Below are positions 8,818 to 16,889 of a stretch of DNA of 39,077 nt, in pieces (the first letter of the stretch is position 1; each line of letters starts with the position of its first letter). This DNA comes from Kiritimatiellota bacterium. Lineage in GTDB: Bacteria; Verrucomicrobiota; Kiritimatiellia; CAIQIC01. The stretch is from contig JAPLSZ010000253.1 in assembly GCA_026398385.1 (NCBI GenBank), forward strand, positions 1 through 39,077, in the 5' to 3' direction. Below the pieces are notes generated by a model, which saw nothing but the letters and a program-made list of their open reading frames with translations, made no database searches and was not told the DNA's origin. The translations under genes were made by a program, and so were the position numbers.

Positions 8818-9792
8818 TCAGGCGGATGGCGGTTTCGCCGCGCTATGTCGGGATCGGCTCTGTCGCGGCGGCCGCTCCCGGGCGCCGGGGAAAAGAAAGT
8901 CCAGGAAATGCCGGGCGACCTCGTCGCCCTCGGGCGGCGAGATGGCCAGGTCCGCGCTGATTTCGATGATCCAGTATTTCTTCCGCCGCCGGTCCACCAG
9001 GAAATCAATCCCCACCACCGGCAGCCGGAACAGGCGGGCGGCGCGCGCGGCCAGCCGGAGCAGCGCAGGGGCGATCGCGCCGGTGATGACCGCGCAGTCC
9101 CCGCCGGTGTGGACGTTACTGGTCAGCCGGACCTGCACGCGTTCGCCTGCGCGGGGCACCCCGGCCAGGCGGCGGCCCAGCAGGGCCAGCTGGCGCCGGG
9201 TCTCGGCGTCGAGCGGTATGCGATGGCCGGGATCGACGCGCGTGGTCCGCCGGTTCTGGCGGCGGATGAGCTGGGCCAGGGTGTGGCGTCCGTCGCCGGT
9301 GACCGCCGCGGGCGTGCGGCGGATGGCGGCCACGCAGTGCGCGTTGACCAGAATCAGCCGCTGGTCCTCGCCTGCGACGCATTGCTCGAGGATCACCGGT
9401 TCCCCGTAGCCGCGCGCGGCGCGCACGGCGCGGCGCAATTCCGCCGCCGTGCGGACATCCACGGCGACGCCGCGTCCGCCCCACTGCGCGGCGGGTTTGA
9501 CCACGAGGGCGCGGTGGCGGGCCAGAAAGCGCCGGGCCCGGGCGAAATCCACGAAAAGCTCCTGCGCCGGCACGGGAAACCCGTGACGGTGGAGCAGGCG
9601 GTTGGCGGCATGCTTGTTCTGGGCCAGGTGGAACGTGGCGGCGCCGACGCGATCGGTGAGCGCATTGTAGCAGCGGACCGACCGGCCGCCCTGCCGCAGC
9701 TCGAAAACGGGCAGCGTGTCGTCCAGCACGCGCACCCGGATGCCGCGGCGCCGGGCCGCGCGGGTGATCGTGGTGGTGTACACCGTGTGCAT
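8818..9792 (-). CDS. ATP-grasp ligase related to cyanophycin / NAGGN synthetases
   Basis: This 324-residue protein is an ATP-grasp enzyme expected to join a carboxylate to an amine using ATP. Recognisable blocks are LAQNKHAANRLLHRHGFPVP (pre-ATP-binding helix), ALVVKPAAQWGGRGVAVDV (lysine and glycine loop), VILEQCVAGEDQRLILVN, VAAIRRTPAAVTGDGRHT, the RQNRR block and IPLD, and GIDFLVDRRRKKYWIIEIS near the metal site. The GDGRHT...IPLD pattern is shared by cyanophycin synthetase and by N-acetylglutaminylglutamine amide synthetase, but neither the Mur-ligase half of the former nor the amidotransferase partner of the latter is present. The product is therefore unassigned. The gene ends an operon with the FHA protein and UXS. 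The ATG has GGAGG only 3 nt upstream; a GTG three codons in is an alternative. Confidence 0.8.
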   Translation of the reverse strand: MHTVYTTTITRAARRRGIRVRVLDDTLPVFELRQGGRSVRCYNALTDRVGAATFHLAQNKHAANRLLHRHGFPVPAQELFVDFARARRFLARHRALVVKPAAQWGGRGVAVDVRTAAELRRAVRAARGYGEPVILEQCVAGEDQRLILVNAHCVAAIRRTPAAVTGDGRHTLAQLIRRQNRRTTRVDPGHRIPLDAETRRQLALLGRRLAGVPRAGERVQVRLTSNVHTGGDCAVITGAIAPALLRLAARAARLFRLPVVGIDFLVDRRRKKYWIIEISADLAISPPEGDEVARHFLDFLFPGARERPPRQSRSRHSAAKPPSA

Positions 9793-9819
9793 ACGCCTCC
9801 GGCGTCCGCGGGATAACCC

Positions 9820-10269
9820 TCAGGCCCTGGCTTTGGGGATCTTGACGGTTTTCGGAATCGGCGGTGGCGGCGGGGCGCCCGGCGCCTCGAGGTCGTGGAC
9901 GATCTCGCGCAGGATGGTGCTGTAGCCCTTGCCGGCGGCCAGTTGCTGATCGGTTTCCAACAGGATCGTTTCCGTGCCCGCCTGGTAGCCGGTTTCGAAG
10001 GTCAGGACGGTGCCGCCGACGCGCAGGTGGTCCCCGGCCAGCAGCCGGACCACGTCGATGCGCTCTTCGTTGACCCAGGTGCCGTTGTGGGACTGGAGGT
10101 CCTTGAGATAGTAGGCGCCATCCCACCAGCGCAGGCCGCAGTGGATGCGCGAGACCTTCTCGTCCGGCAGCACGACGTCGTTTTCGTGGCCGCGCCCGAT
10201 GGTGATCGGCACCTCGGTCAGGGGCACCACGATAATTCTGCCGTCGGCCACGGTGTACTTCAGCCGCAT
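9820..10269 (-). CDS. FHA-domain protein
   Basis: A 149-residue cytoplasmic protein made almost entirely of one forkhead-associated domain (about residues 5-95), which binds phosphothreonine peptides. The core signature is complete: IGRGHENDVVLP, then S-R-I-H, then SHNGTWVN. The C-terminal part (about 95-149) is predicted to be flexible and ends in a proline run and KTVKIPKARA. No kinase or phosphatase gene lies in the window, so its partner is unknown. The start is placed at MRLKYTV, which has GAGGG 5 nt upstream; an earlier ATG adds eight residues without a better site. It sits 62 nt after uxs and 27 nt before the ATP-grasp gene, suggesting one transcript. Confidence 0.88.
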   Translation of the reverse strand: MRLKYTVADGRIIVVPLTEVPITIGRGHENDVVLPDEKVSRIHCGLRWWDGAYYLKDLQSHNGTWVNEERIDVVRLLAGDHLRVGGTVLTFETGYQAGTETILLETDQQLAAGKGYSTILREIVHDLEAPGAPPPPPIPKTVKIPKARA

Positions 10270-10331
10270 AAAGCCCTCATGCTTACTAAGCAAGAAAGCT
10301 TAGCGCCGCGCGGGACGATGGGCAAGCCAAA

Positions 10332-11294
10332 TCAGAGCTGGCCCCGCGCCAGCAGGCCGCGAAAGTAGGCGATGGTCTTTTCCAGCCCCTCGTCGAGGCT
10401 GACGCGCGGCTCCCAGCCGAGCTGCTGCCGGGCCAGGGCGATGTTCGGCTGGCGCACCTTGGGGTCGTCCACCGGCAGCGGCCGGTGCACGATCTCGGCG
10501 CGGCTGCCGCAGAGCGCGCGGATGCGTTCGGCAAATTGCAGCACCGTCATTTCCTGCGGATTGCCGAGGTTCACCGGCTCATGATAATCGCATTGGGCCA
10601 GGCGGCCGATGCCTTCGATCAGGTCGGCCACGTAACAAAAGCTGCGCGTCTGATGGCCGTCGCCGAAGACGGTCAGCGGTTCGCCCTGGAGCGCCTGGGT
10701 GATGAAGGCCGGCACGACGCGGCCGTCGCGCGGGCGCATGCGCGGGCCATAGGTGTTGAAGATGCGCGCGATGTGCGTGTTCAAACCGTGGAACCGGTGG
10801 TAGGCCATGGTCAGGGCCTCGGCAAAGCGCTTGGCCTCGTCGTAGACGCCGCGCGGGCCGATGGGATTGACGTGGCCCCAGTACGTCTCCGGCTGCGGAT
10901 GCACCTCCGGATCGCCGTAGGTTTCCGAGGTCGAGGCCAGCAGGAAACAGGACTGCTTGGCCCGGGCCAGCCCGAGGGCCTTGTGCGTGCCCAGCGCGCC
11001 GACCTTCAAGGTTTGAATCGGGAACTCGAGGTAGTCAATCGGGCTGGCGGGCGAGGCGAAGTGGAAAATGTTGTCCACCGGTCCGCGGAGGTAGAGGTAA
11101 TCGGTCACGTCCTGATGGATGAACTGGAACCGGGAATGTCCCGCCAGGTGCTCGATGTTCGCCACGCTGCCCGTCAGCAGGTTGTCCAGGCAGACCACGC
11201 GGTGGCCCTGGCCGAGCAGCAGATCGCACAGGTGCGAGCCCAGAAATCCGGCGCCGCCGGTGACCACGGATACGATGTCCCGCTTCGCGCTCAT
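10332..11294 (-). CDS. uxs: UDP-glucuronate decarboxylase (UDP-xylose synthase) type SDR
   Basis: A 320-residue extended short-chain dehydrogenase/reductase. It has the NAD-binding [10 protein letters not shown] (residues 12-21), the FHFASPASP block, the catalytic STSETYGDP (about 121-129) and YDEAKRFAE (Y151, K155). The SPASPIDY and [11 protein letters not shown] blocks are typical of UDP-xylose synthase, which converts UDP-glucuronate to UDP-xylose for surface polysaccharide. Other SDR sugar-nucleotide enzymes remain possible. The ATG chosen has GGAG 7 nt upstream and gives the family length; the frame continues upstream through repeat-derived sequence that is not part of the protein. Confidence 0.88.
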   Translation of the reverse strand: MSAKRDIVSVVTGGAGFLGSHLCDLLLGQGHRVVCLDNLLTGSVANIEHLAGHSRFQFIHQDVTDYLYLRGPVDNIFHFASPASPIDYLEFPIQTLKVGALGTHKALGLARAKQSCFLLASTSETYGDPEVHPQPETYWGHVNPIGPRGVYDEAKRFAEALTMAYHRFHGLNTHIARIFNTYGPRMRPRDGRVVPAFITQALQGEPLTVFGDGHQTRSFCYVADLIEGIGRLAQCDYHEPVNLGNPQEMTVLQFAERIRALCGSRAEIVHRPLPVDDPKVRQPNIALARQQLGWEPRVSLDEGLEKTIAYFRGLLARGQL

Positions 11295-11419
11295 GTTATG
11301 CTCCAGCCGCAGCTTGGCAGAACCACCGCCCAAGAACCACAAAATAATCTTAGGGGCCGGGGGCGCAGGGCACTGCTGCGGGATGGTCGCCCTTCTCTGG
11401 CAACGGGCCAAACTCCAGC

Positions 11420-11443
11420 GCGGGGCTGGAAGCCCCGCCCACG
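11420..11443. repeat. REP-like palindrome (GGGGCTGGAAGCCCC core)
   Basis: One copy of a dispersed palindromic unit whose core, GCGGGGCTGGAAGCCCCGC, is almost perfectly self-complementary, followed by the CCACG flank. The same unit recurs in either orientation at about 12730, 18993, 19066, 22558 and 22602, always outside genes. Confidence 0.8.
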
Positions 11444-11543
11444 CCAAATTCATCATGGCATGCACCACGCTGCTGGTCTCCCATGTGGCGGAGACCTTAC
11501 CGGCAGAACAGTTACACCGCAGCTTTAATGATTTTGCTGCCCG

Positions 11544-11575
11544 ATCTGTGAAATCTGCGAAATCTGTGGATAAAG
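11544..11575. repeat. ATCTGTG-type short repeat, left copy
   Basis: Three imperfect ATCTGxGAA-like units end in AATCTGTGGATAAAG. The last 15 bp recur as a perfect inverted copy just inside the 3' end of the neighbouring methyltransferase gene, so the two copies bracket that gene. Confidence 0.7.
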
Positions 11576-11626
11576 CTTTCCTTAGTCCGACCCTATCTCT
11601 GCTTCCCCGCGGCCGGGTGGTTTTGC

Positions 11627-11632
11627 TATAAC
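11627..11632 (+). promoter_or_regulatory. -10 element TATAAC of the SpoU methyltransferase gene
   Basis: TATAAC ends 6 nt before the ATG in otherwise GC-rich DNA, and no Shine-Dalgarno precedes the gene. A -35 is only weakly visible (TTCCCC, 18 bp upstream). The spacing implies transcription starting at the start codon. Confidence 0.4.
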
Positions 11633-11638
11633 GCCCGC

Positions 11639-12553
11639 ATGACGGACGCGCGCCCCACCATCGCCAGCCTGCAAAACCCGCGCGTCAAGCAGGTCGTCAA
11701 GCTGCGCGACCGCGGCGCGCGCGACGCGGCGGGGCTGCTGCTGATCGAGGGCTATCGCGAGGTCAAGCGCGCGTTGGACAACCGCTGGCCGTGCGCCACG
11801 CTCTTTCACTGTCCTGAGCTGTTCATGGGCGGCAACGAGCGCGCGCTGCTCGAACGCGCCGCGGCGGGCGGCACGGAACTGGTCGAATGCACGGAGCCGG
11901 TGTTCCGGAAGATGGCCTACCGCGACCGGCCCGAGGGCCTGCTCGCGCTCGCGCCGCAAGTCCGCCGGACGCTGGCCGACCTGCGGGTGCCCGCGCAGTC
12001 GCTGCTGATCGTCACCGAGGCCATCGAGAAGCCCGGCAACCTGGGCACCATCCTGCGCAGCGCCGACGCCGCCGGCGTGCAGGCCGTCATCGTCTGCGAC
12101 CGCGGCACGGATGTCAACAACCCCAACGTCGTGCGCGCCAGCCTGGGCACGCTGTTCAGCGTGCCGGTGGCCGAGGCCGGTTCGCCGGAGACGCTCGCCT
12201 GGCTGCGCGCGCGGGGCCTCCGGGTGCTGGCCGCGCCGCCGCACGCCGACCGGGAATACACCGACGCGGACCTCACCGGCGGCCTGGCCATCGTCGTCGG
12301 CGCGGAGCAGTACGGGCTCAGCTCGCTCTGGATGGAGCACGCGGACGTGCAGGTGAAGATTCCGATGCTGGGTCAGGGCGATTCCCTCAACGTCGCCGCC
12401 GCGACGACCATCCTGCTGTACGAGGCGGTGCGGCAGCGACGGGGACGGGGAAGGCTGAAGGCTGAAGGCGGGGGAGGCGGAACTTTATCCACAGATTCCA
12501 CCGATTACGCAGAACAGGAGGGGCGCCGGAAATTAACCACGGACCACGGATAA
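11639..12553 (+). CDS. TrmH/SpoU-family RNA 2'-O-ribose methyltransferase with repeat-derived tail
   Basis: A 304-residue SPOUT methyltransferase of the kind that modifies 23S rRNA (or tRNA) ribose using SAM in a trefoil knot. An N-terminal SpoU substrate-binding domain (about 1-110) precedes motif 1 [15 protein letters not shown] with the catalytic N-x-G-x3-R pattern, motif 2 VVGAEQYGL, and motif 3 [24 protein letters not shown]. The conserved fold ends near residue 266. The last 35 residues are translated from two short dispersed DNA repeats (AAGGCTG units, then TTATCCACAGATT-type) and are probably not functional. Start: ATG 6 nt after a TATAAC -10, with no Shine-Dalgarno. RlmB versus a TsnR-like relative cannot be decided here. 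Confidence 0.88.
   Translation: MTDARPTIASLQNPRVKQVVKLRDRGARDAAGLLLIEGYREVKRALDNRWPCATLFHCPELFMGGNERALLERAAAGGTELVECTEPVFRKMAYRDRPEGLLALAPQVRRTLADLRVPAQSLLIVTEAIEKPGNLGTILRSADAAGVQAVIVCDRGTDVNNPNVVRASLGTLFSVPVAEAGSPETLAWLRARGLRVLAAPPHADREYTDADLTGGLAIVVGAEQYGLSSLWMEHADVQVKIPMLGQGDSLNVAAATTILLYEAVRQRRGRGRLKAEGGGGGTLSTDSTDYAEQEGRRKLTTDHG
12449..12471. repeat. AAGGCTG tandem repeat inside the methyltransferase 3' end
   Basis: Three units of the AAGGCTG type lie in frame at the end of the SpoU gene. Related arrays occur inside two pseudopilin genes at 15631-15670 and 17501-17572, where they are read in the other direction as PSAF-rich peptides. Confidence 0.7.
12483..12515. repeat. ATCTGTG-type short repeat, right copy
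   Basis: CTTTATCCACAGATT is the exact inverse of the left copy upstream of the methyltransferase, followed by a degenerate unit, CCGATTACGCAGA. It forms part of the translated tail of the methyltransferase. It contains a consensus DnaA-box string, which is taken to be fortuitous. Confidence 0.7.
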
Positions 12554-12604
12554 AGCGGTAAACGACAAGGCTTGGCGCGGCCGAGCCGCAGTCAAGAATG
12601 TTTG

Positions 12605-12703
12605 GACAGGATTAACAGGATTTTCAGAAAGGTTGTTAGTTTGTGGACGGACAGGCTGGCTTGGCGACAGCTTTCAATCCTGTAGAATCTTGTTAATCCT
12701 GTC
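12605..12703. repeat. 99-bp foldback dispersed repeat, copy B (inverted relative to copy A)
   Basis: This copy starts GACAGGATTAACAGGATT and ends AATCTTGTTAATCCTGTC. It matches the reverse complement of the element at 201-298 over its whole length, with the ends conserved best. It lies in a convergent intergenic gap, and flanking bases differ between the two copies, so the repeated unit is sharply bounded. Confidence 0.85.
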
Positions 12704-12729
12704 AAATCGTCTTGTGCGCTGGCCTATCC

Positions 12730-12753
12730 CGTGGGCGGGGCTTCCAGCCCCGC
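12730..12753. repeat. REP-like palindrome (GGGGCTTCCAGCCCC core)
   Basis: This is a further copy of the GTGGGCGGGGCTTCC unit, in the orientation opposite to that at 11420, with its palindromic core intact and followed by another GC-rich complementary run. Confidence 0.8.
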
Positions 12754-12888
12754 GGCCCCGCGTGCGGGGGAGCGCCGGGTCGCTCGTGCTTCGTCTTGTC
12801 CTGCATAGCTTCTCAGCGACGCAGGAAGCGAAGGGGCTTCGCCACTTCGCAGCAGAGACCCAGCCTATACCGTTGGGAAGGCGTCGCG

Positions 12889-14943
12889 CTATTCCGTCAG
12901 CCACTTGAAGAAGCGGACGAAGGCGGGATGCCGGCCGTTGGTGTCGGGATAGGGGTCGCGCCAGACCACGGCGACGGCGCGCTGCTCGGCCAACACGCCG
13001 CCGCTGCCGACCACCTGCGCCGCGAGAAGGATGGTGAAGAGCTGTTGCCGCGGACTCAGCAGGCGGTAGCTGTTGGCGACGAGCGATTCCCTGGCGCCAT
13101 CGTCGGCAAGGCTGGCAAAAACACTGGCATTGGTTACGGCCCGGCCCACCACCGCGAGGCTGTTGGTCCCATTGGCGCCGGTTTGGGTGAAGAGCCTCGT
13201 GGCGATCATCTGCGCATCGGCCGCGCTCACCGTGTTGGACGGACCGCCGGGGTAGTTCTGAATGGGGGCGTTCACAAAGGCCGTGGCCAGGGCGTTCGTG
13301 TTTTGCGAATTGATATTCACCAGCCCCCGCTGCACGGAGTTGGTCTGCGTGCTTGTGCCGAAGTAATCGAGCACCGGATGCAGGGGGTTGACGCCATCAT
13401 CATAAAGACTGATGGTGCGCCAGGGCAGGGTGGCATCGTAGAGCAAGAAGCCCAGTTCCGCCGCATTGGCGATAGTCCCGGTGGTGCGGGCGAACATATT
13501 AGTGCCTTCCGTGGAAGCAACGGAGACATTCATGGCACCTAACGTTATTTGTCCAAGGCTAGCGCTTTCCGCTTGCCAATCTTCCGGTCTCCAGTTGATC
13601 CGTGGATCAATAACGCCAAGGCCTCTCGGCGCGGACGTTAATGGTGTTATTTTATACGCAGAGAAAAAAGGAGGCGGCCCGGCCGGCATGTGATCCACAT
13701 GCTGGCCGGAGGCGTTGTCCACAAAGGCGGCCGGTAGAGTAACTGTCGCGTTGATCTGCCTGCCGCCGGGCCCCGAGGCGGCCAGGTTGTTGGTGGCAGC
13801 CGAGGTCTGTTGATAGGTGAACACACTCGTGTTGAATGAATAAGCTGCGGGTGTGAACGCCGCGGGCGCATTACTAACCAGAACGGGTGCCGTCCACGGC
13901 GCCGAAAGGGCTGTGAGCGTGATCGCGGGTGGATTGGCGAGTGTCACCTGGTAACTGCCCGCCGGGGCTATCGGGAAGGGATACCAGGTCTCATAGATCA
14001 CGGACGTGAGATTGGTCCAGTTGTTAGTTACCCCAGATACCACATTGGAGGCGATGACCTCGGTGAGCATGGGCACGGATTTCGTATAGAAGTTGGTGGT
14101 CCCGCCGGGCGGGACATCCGTAGACGTGTCGGCATAGGCCAGCAGATTGGAAAATGCATCCGCGGCTTGTGTCCCGGTGTTGAGACCACATTGCTGAAGG
14201 GCGACGACGATGTTCGCCTGGTTGGCGATCAGTGTGTTGGTAGGGACGTCCAGCATGATCAGGGCGTTGGTGAAATTCTGCTTGAAGGGCGGGAAGCGGG
14301 AGAAGGCGACAAAGTTCGAGGAATTGGCACCCAAGGCCCAGGTCTGCCGCAGCTCCGCCACGGATTCGAAGCGCTTCGCGCTGGCGCGGTTGTTGGTAAG
14401 ACTGGCCGAGTAGTCGGTCAATAACGCGTTGGTGAGCACGAGTTCGGCGGCGGACATGCCGGTGTTGCGCGTGCCGCCGCCGGCGACATTGGCATCCAGC
14501 AGACCGGAACAATTCACCGCGAGATAGGCGACTTGGCTCGTGGTTGTCAAACTGCTGATGACTACCCAGCCCGCGTTGGTTCCCGCGCTATAGCTTGCGC
14601 CCAAGGGGATGTAATTGGTCGCGGAACCGGAGTACAGGTTGGCGCTCGGCGTGTTCGTGGAGTAGATCGGGGCGTCCGCGTACAACATGTTGTTCGGCAT
14701 GGCAGCATCCATGGCGTCGAGCGCCCGGGTCAAGGCGGCGTGGGCGAGGTGGCGGGCTTTGACGCTGTCCAGGTAGCTGCGCCCGGCGATGCGCTCGGTG
14801 CGCATGGCGATGGCGAAGGCCACGGCCAGCACCACCAGCAGGCAGAGCATGCCGAGCACGGTGACCAGCGCAATGCCTTGCCGGCGCGTGTTCCGCGTCA
14901 CCCCCGTCCGCTCAGAAATGCTGAGCTTCGTGTTTTCGCTCAT
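12889..14943 (-). CDS. Large GspK-like minor pseudopilin
   Basis: A 684-residue protein with a prepilin-type N-terminus: a basic leader, RRQG, then the hydrophobic helix IALVTVLGMLCLLVVLAVAFA. As in GspK, there is no glutamate at +5. In type II secretion GspK sits at the tip of the pseudopilus; this homologue is about twice the usual length. The long middle (about 90-600) is rich in Asn, Thr and Ala, suggesting beta-rich exported domains. The C-terminal block (SPRQQLFTILLAAQV, LAEQRAVAVVWRDPYP) looks conserved among such proteins. The ATG has AGGAG 7 nt upstream. It is the last gene of the pseudopilin operon, 88 nt after the GspJ-like gene. Base composition is visibly less GC-rich than in neighbouring housekeeping genes. 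Confidence 0.8.
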   Translation of the reverse strand: MSENTKLSISERTGVTRNTRRQGIALVTVLGMLCLLVVLAVAFAIAMRTERIAGRSYLDSVKARHLAHAALTRALDAMDAAMPNNMLYADAPIYSTNTPSANLYSGSATNYIPLGASYSAGTNAGWVVISSLTTTSQVAYLAVNCSGLLDANVAGGGTRNTGMSAAELVLTNALLTDYSASLTNNRASAKRFESVAELRQTWALGANSSNFVAFSRFPPFKQNFTNALIMLDVPTNTLIANQANIVVALQQCGLNTGTQAADAFSNLLAYADTSTDVPPGGTTNFYTKSVPMLTEVIASNVVSGVTNNWTNLTSVIYETWYPFPIAPAGSYQVTLANPPAITLTALSAPWTAPVLVSNAPAAFTPAAYSFNTSVFTYQQTSAATNNLAASGPGGRQINATVTLPAAFVDNASGQHVDHMPAGPPPFFSAYKITPLTSAPRGLGVIDPRINWRPEDWQAESASLGQITLGAMNVSVASTEGTNMFARTTGTIANAAELGFLLYDATLPWRTISLYDDGVNPLHPVLDYFGTSTQTNSVQRGLVNINSQNTNALATAFVNAPIQNYPGGPSNTVSAADAQMIATRLFTQTGANGTNSLAVVGRAVTNASVFASLADDGARESLVANSYRLLSPRQQLFTILLAAQVVGSGGVLAEQRAVAVVWRDPYPDTNGRHPAFVRFFKWLTE

Positions 14944-15031
14944 GATGTTCTCCTGACGCGGCCAGAGGCCGCGTCTACAGTTAAAACGCCTGGATTATTT
15001 TAGCAAACCTCACATTCGAATATTGACCATG

Positions 15032-15709
15032 CTATGGATATTGCTCGGCATAACCCTTCTGGTTCTGCAAAAAGACGCGGGTGGTGTAGCGCTTCTCGTA
15101 TTTTTCAGGTGCGGCCCACACGCCCGGCCGCTGCGCGTCGGCATCGCTCAGCACGCTCATAAAGATGTCCACGTAGCGCGGAAGACCGTTGGATGAACCA
15201 TACCCAGTCACATCAAAGGCGGCGACGTTCGCGGCCACGGCACCCGAACCGCCGCCACTGCCCAGACCGCCCGTATAGGCTGAATTAATAGTGGCGACAG
15301 CGGTAGCGACGGTGCGCATGAGTTGGTGAGAGGGATTGGTGGTGTATTCCACAATACGGCCTTCCCGGTGTGTGCCATCGGGCGTCTCGGCCAGCGTGAG
15401 AAAGCGCGGCGCGGTGTGCGGAGTGCTGTTGGAAAAATTCACCATGATTGCGCCGGAGAGGTCCCGCGCGATAAAATCCAGCACCGCGCGGGCGCTAATG
15501 TTCTGGTCCATGCGCCGGGTGCCGCTCTCCCACGCCTTGGTGCTGCCGCTGAACACCTGGCCGAGCATCAGCAGGATGAGGGCCAGCACGGTCATGGCGG
15601 CCAGCAGTTCGATCAGGGTGAAGCCCCGGCGGAAGGCTGAGGGCTGAGAGCTGAAGGCGGAAGGCGGCAAGCCCAGCGCCGTTGGCTGATTTTTTAGGTC
15701 ACGTTTCAT
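15032..15709 (-). CDS. GspJ-like pseudopilin with repeat-extended leader
   Basis: A 225-residue pseudopilin with a prepilin-peptidase site RRG|FTLIELL (Glu at +5) and a hydrophobic helix ending LMLGQVFSG. The downstream pattern (WESGTRRMDQNISARAVLDFIARDL) fits GspJ. The leader before the cleavage site is unusually long (about 25 residues) and consists of PSAF-type repeats encoded by the AAGGCTG DNA repeat. The start is the ATG with GGAAG about 7 nt upstream; a TTG 45 nt earlier is less likely. It is 69 nt after the GspI-like gene in the same operon. The assignment to J is by gene order plus N-terminal motifs and is less certain than pseudopilin membership. Confidence 0.8.
   Translation of the reverse strand: MKRDLKNQPTALGLPPSAFSSQPSAFRRGFTLIELLAAMTVLALILLMLGQVFSGSTKAWESGTRRMDQNISARAVLDFIARDLSGAIMVNFSNSTPHTAPRFLTLAETPDGTHREGRIVEYTTNPSHQLMRTVATAVATINSAYTGGLGSGGGSGAVAANVAAFDVTGYGSSNGLPRYVDIFMSVLSDADAQRPGVWAAPEKYEKRYTTRVFLQNQKGYAEQYP
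15631..15670. repeat. AAGGCTG/AAGGCGG tandem array in the gspJ-like leader
   Basis: Degenerate 7-bp-based units (GGAAGGCTGAGGGCTGAGAG and further) directly abut the codons for the RRG cleavage site and encode LPPSAFSSQPSAF on the minus strand. The junction with GTGAAGCCCCGGCGGAAGGC is shared with the array at 17501. Confidence 0.75.
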
Positions 15710-15778
15710 AGTCGTACTTCCGCCCCTCGGCTGCTGACCACCGCTAACAGCCAACCGCCGGCAAAATTTCCGCCCACG

Positions 15779-16234
15779 TCACATGCCGAAGTTATAGACT
15801 TCCGTATAGAACACGTTGGTGGTGGTGCCCCCGATGCCGGGATAGACGGTCAGCGTGACGCCCTGCACATTCCCCATGGCGTTCGTCGAGAGCCCATACC
15901 GGTACGTGTAATCTGCTGTCACATTGTTGCTGTATTTATAGTCCCGCACATTTAGCACGCCATATGAAATATCGCGGGGGGTCTTCCAGATCTCCGGAAT
16001 GGTGATGTTGGGCTGGGCGGCCCACGCGTTGGTCAGCGCCGCAGCGCGAAAGCCGTTGAGCACCTCGTCGGCGAACAGGGCGGACTGGGTGTCTTCAATG
16101 GTCTTCTGGTTGGCACCCAGCCCGTCGGCGAACAGGCCGAACACCGCCAGCAGGCCGACGCTCAACACGAGAATCGCCAGCGCGACTTCGACCATCGAGA
16201 AGCCGGCCCGACGTTGGAGATGGTTCGCAGGCAT
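15779..16234 (-). CDS. GspI/PilV-like minor pseudopilin
   Basis: A 151-residue protein with a short leader (MPANHLQRRAG), cleavage before FSMVEVALAILVLSVGLLAVFG (Glu at +5), and a small globular domain. The FSMVEV start is typical of the GspI/PilV group. It lies only 3 nt after the stop of the GspH-like gene, so translation is probably coupled. GGTGGA lies about 7 nt before the ATG. After cleavage it would join the tip of a pseudopilus-like filament in the inner membrane and periplasm. Confidence 0.8.
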   Translation of the reverse strand: MPANHLQRRAGFSMVEVALAILVLSVGLLAVFGLFADGLGANQKTIEDTQSALFADEVLNGFRAAALTNAWAAQPNITIPEIWKTPRDISYGVLNVRDYKYSNNVTADYTYRYGLSTNAMGNVQGVTLTVYPGIGGTTTNVFYTEVYNFGM

Positions 16235-16237
16235 GAT

Positions 16238-16876
16238 TTATTCCACCTTTACGGTTCCGGTGAGTCCGTTGACCGTCAGTTGATTGGTAAAGGAATTGGA
16301 CTTGGTGGTCGGAGTGCCGTTGCTGGTGATATAGCCTTCGTTTAGGTTGATGTGTATGTAAAATTCTCCGCTCTGCACACTTCCGTCCGTTTTGAAGCGC
16401 AAAACCGGTACGCTGGAGGGAGAGAGCAATCCCTGATTGGCGGGGAAATTCGTGCACGTGTAGGCGGCTCCTCCGGGGTAGATGTCAGAATTGGTGTGGA
16501 TGATCACCCCCTGCGGCAGGAACGTCCAGTCGGTAAGGAAAAAGGGAATATTATTGCTGAGCGTACACATCGCATAGGCGTGGAAAGCCTTGGACCTGGA
16601 CGGATCGATAGGCTGCGAGTCGTTGGCCCATACCGGGAACAGCACATAGACCATCTGGCGGCGTGTGATGGCGTACTGGCGGGCGAGGCTCAGGCCGCTC
16701 TTGAGCTGGGCGGTGGCGCCGCGCAGGCTCGCGCCACGGCTCAGGCCGACGAGGGCCGGCGCGGCCACGGCGATCATGATGCCGACAATGGCCATCACCG
16801 CCAGCAGTTCGGCCAGCGTGAACGCCGCGCGCGGGCGCGGCCGGCGGCCGGTTCGGTCTGAATGGAGGGCGGGCAT
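16238..16876 (-). CDS. GspH/FimT-like pseudopilin with Ala at -1
   Basis: A 212-residue pseudopilin. After a basic leader (RRPRPRAA) comes FTLAELLAVMAIVGIMIAVAAPAL, then SLARQYAITRRQMVYVLF, a pattern typical of the GspH/FimT family. The residue before the cleavage site is alanine rather than the glycine preferred by prepilin peptidase, so processing may be slower. The ATG at MPALHSD gives a normal leader length; the frame extends upstream into the preceding gene without similarity. It begins 13 nt after that gene's stop. No Shine-Dalgarno is visible, consistent with coupling. Confidence 0.8.
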   Translation of the reverse strand: MPALHSDRTGRRPRPRAAFTLAELLAVMAIVGIMIAVAAPALVGLSRGASLRGATAQLKSGLSLARQYAITRRQMVYVLFPVWANDSQPIDPSRSKAFHAYAMCTLSNNIPFFLTDWTFLPQGVIIHTNSDIYPGGAAYTCTNFPANQGLLSPSSVPVLRFKTDGSVQSGEFYIHINLNEGYITSNGTPTTKSNSFTNQLTVNGLTGTVKVE

Positions 16877-16889
16877 AAATTCACACGTT

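Larger units (their letters stand above)
11295..11638. other. Repeat-bearing divergent intergenic region
   Basis: The stretch separates the minus-strand uxs operon from the plus-strand SpoU methyltransferase. It contains a REP-like palindrome, an ATCTGTGGATAAA-type repeat and the TATAAC element before the methyltransferase. The rest has no gene or RNA that I recognise. A convincing promoter for uxs was not found. Confidence 0.6.
12554..12888. other. Convergent intergenic region filled with repeats
   Basis: Between the convergent SpoU methyltransferase and GspK-like genes lie the second foldback element and one REP-like palindrome. No gene was recognised. No classical hairpin-plus-T-tract terminator was seen, so the foldback element may serve that role. 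Confidence 0.6.

Noticed and set aside
6054-9008. A very long minus-strand open frame continuous with wzm and antisense to clpB
   Set aside because: Its only recognisable protein is Wzm at the end; the rest mirrors clpB codons, a common effect of high GC, and no family pattern is seen in it.
11565-12493. Two consensus DnaA-box strings (TTATCCACA, once per strand) suggesting a replication origin
   Set aside because: They are part of the inverted short repeat, only two exist, there is no AT-rich unwinding region and no dnaA, dnaN or gidA gene nearby.
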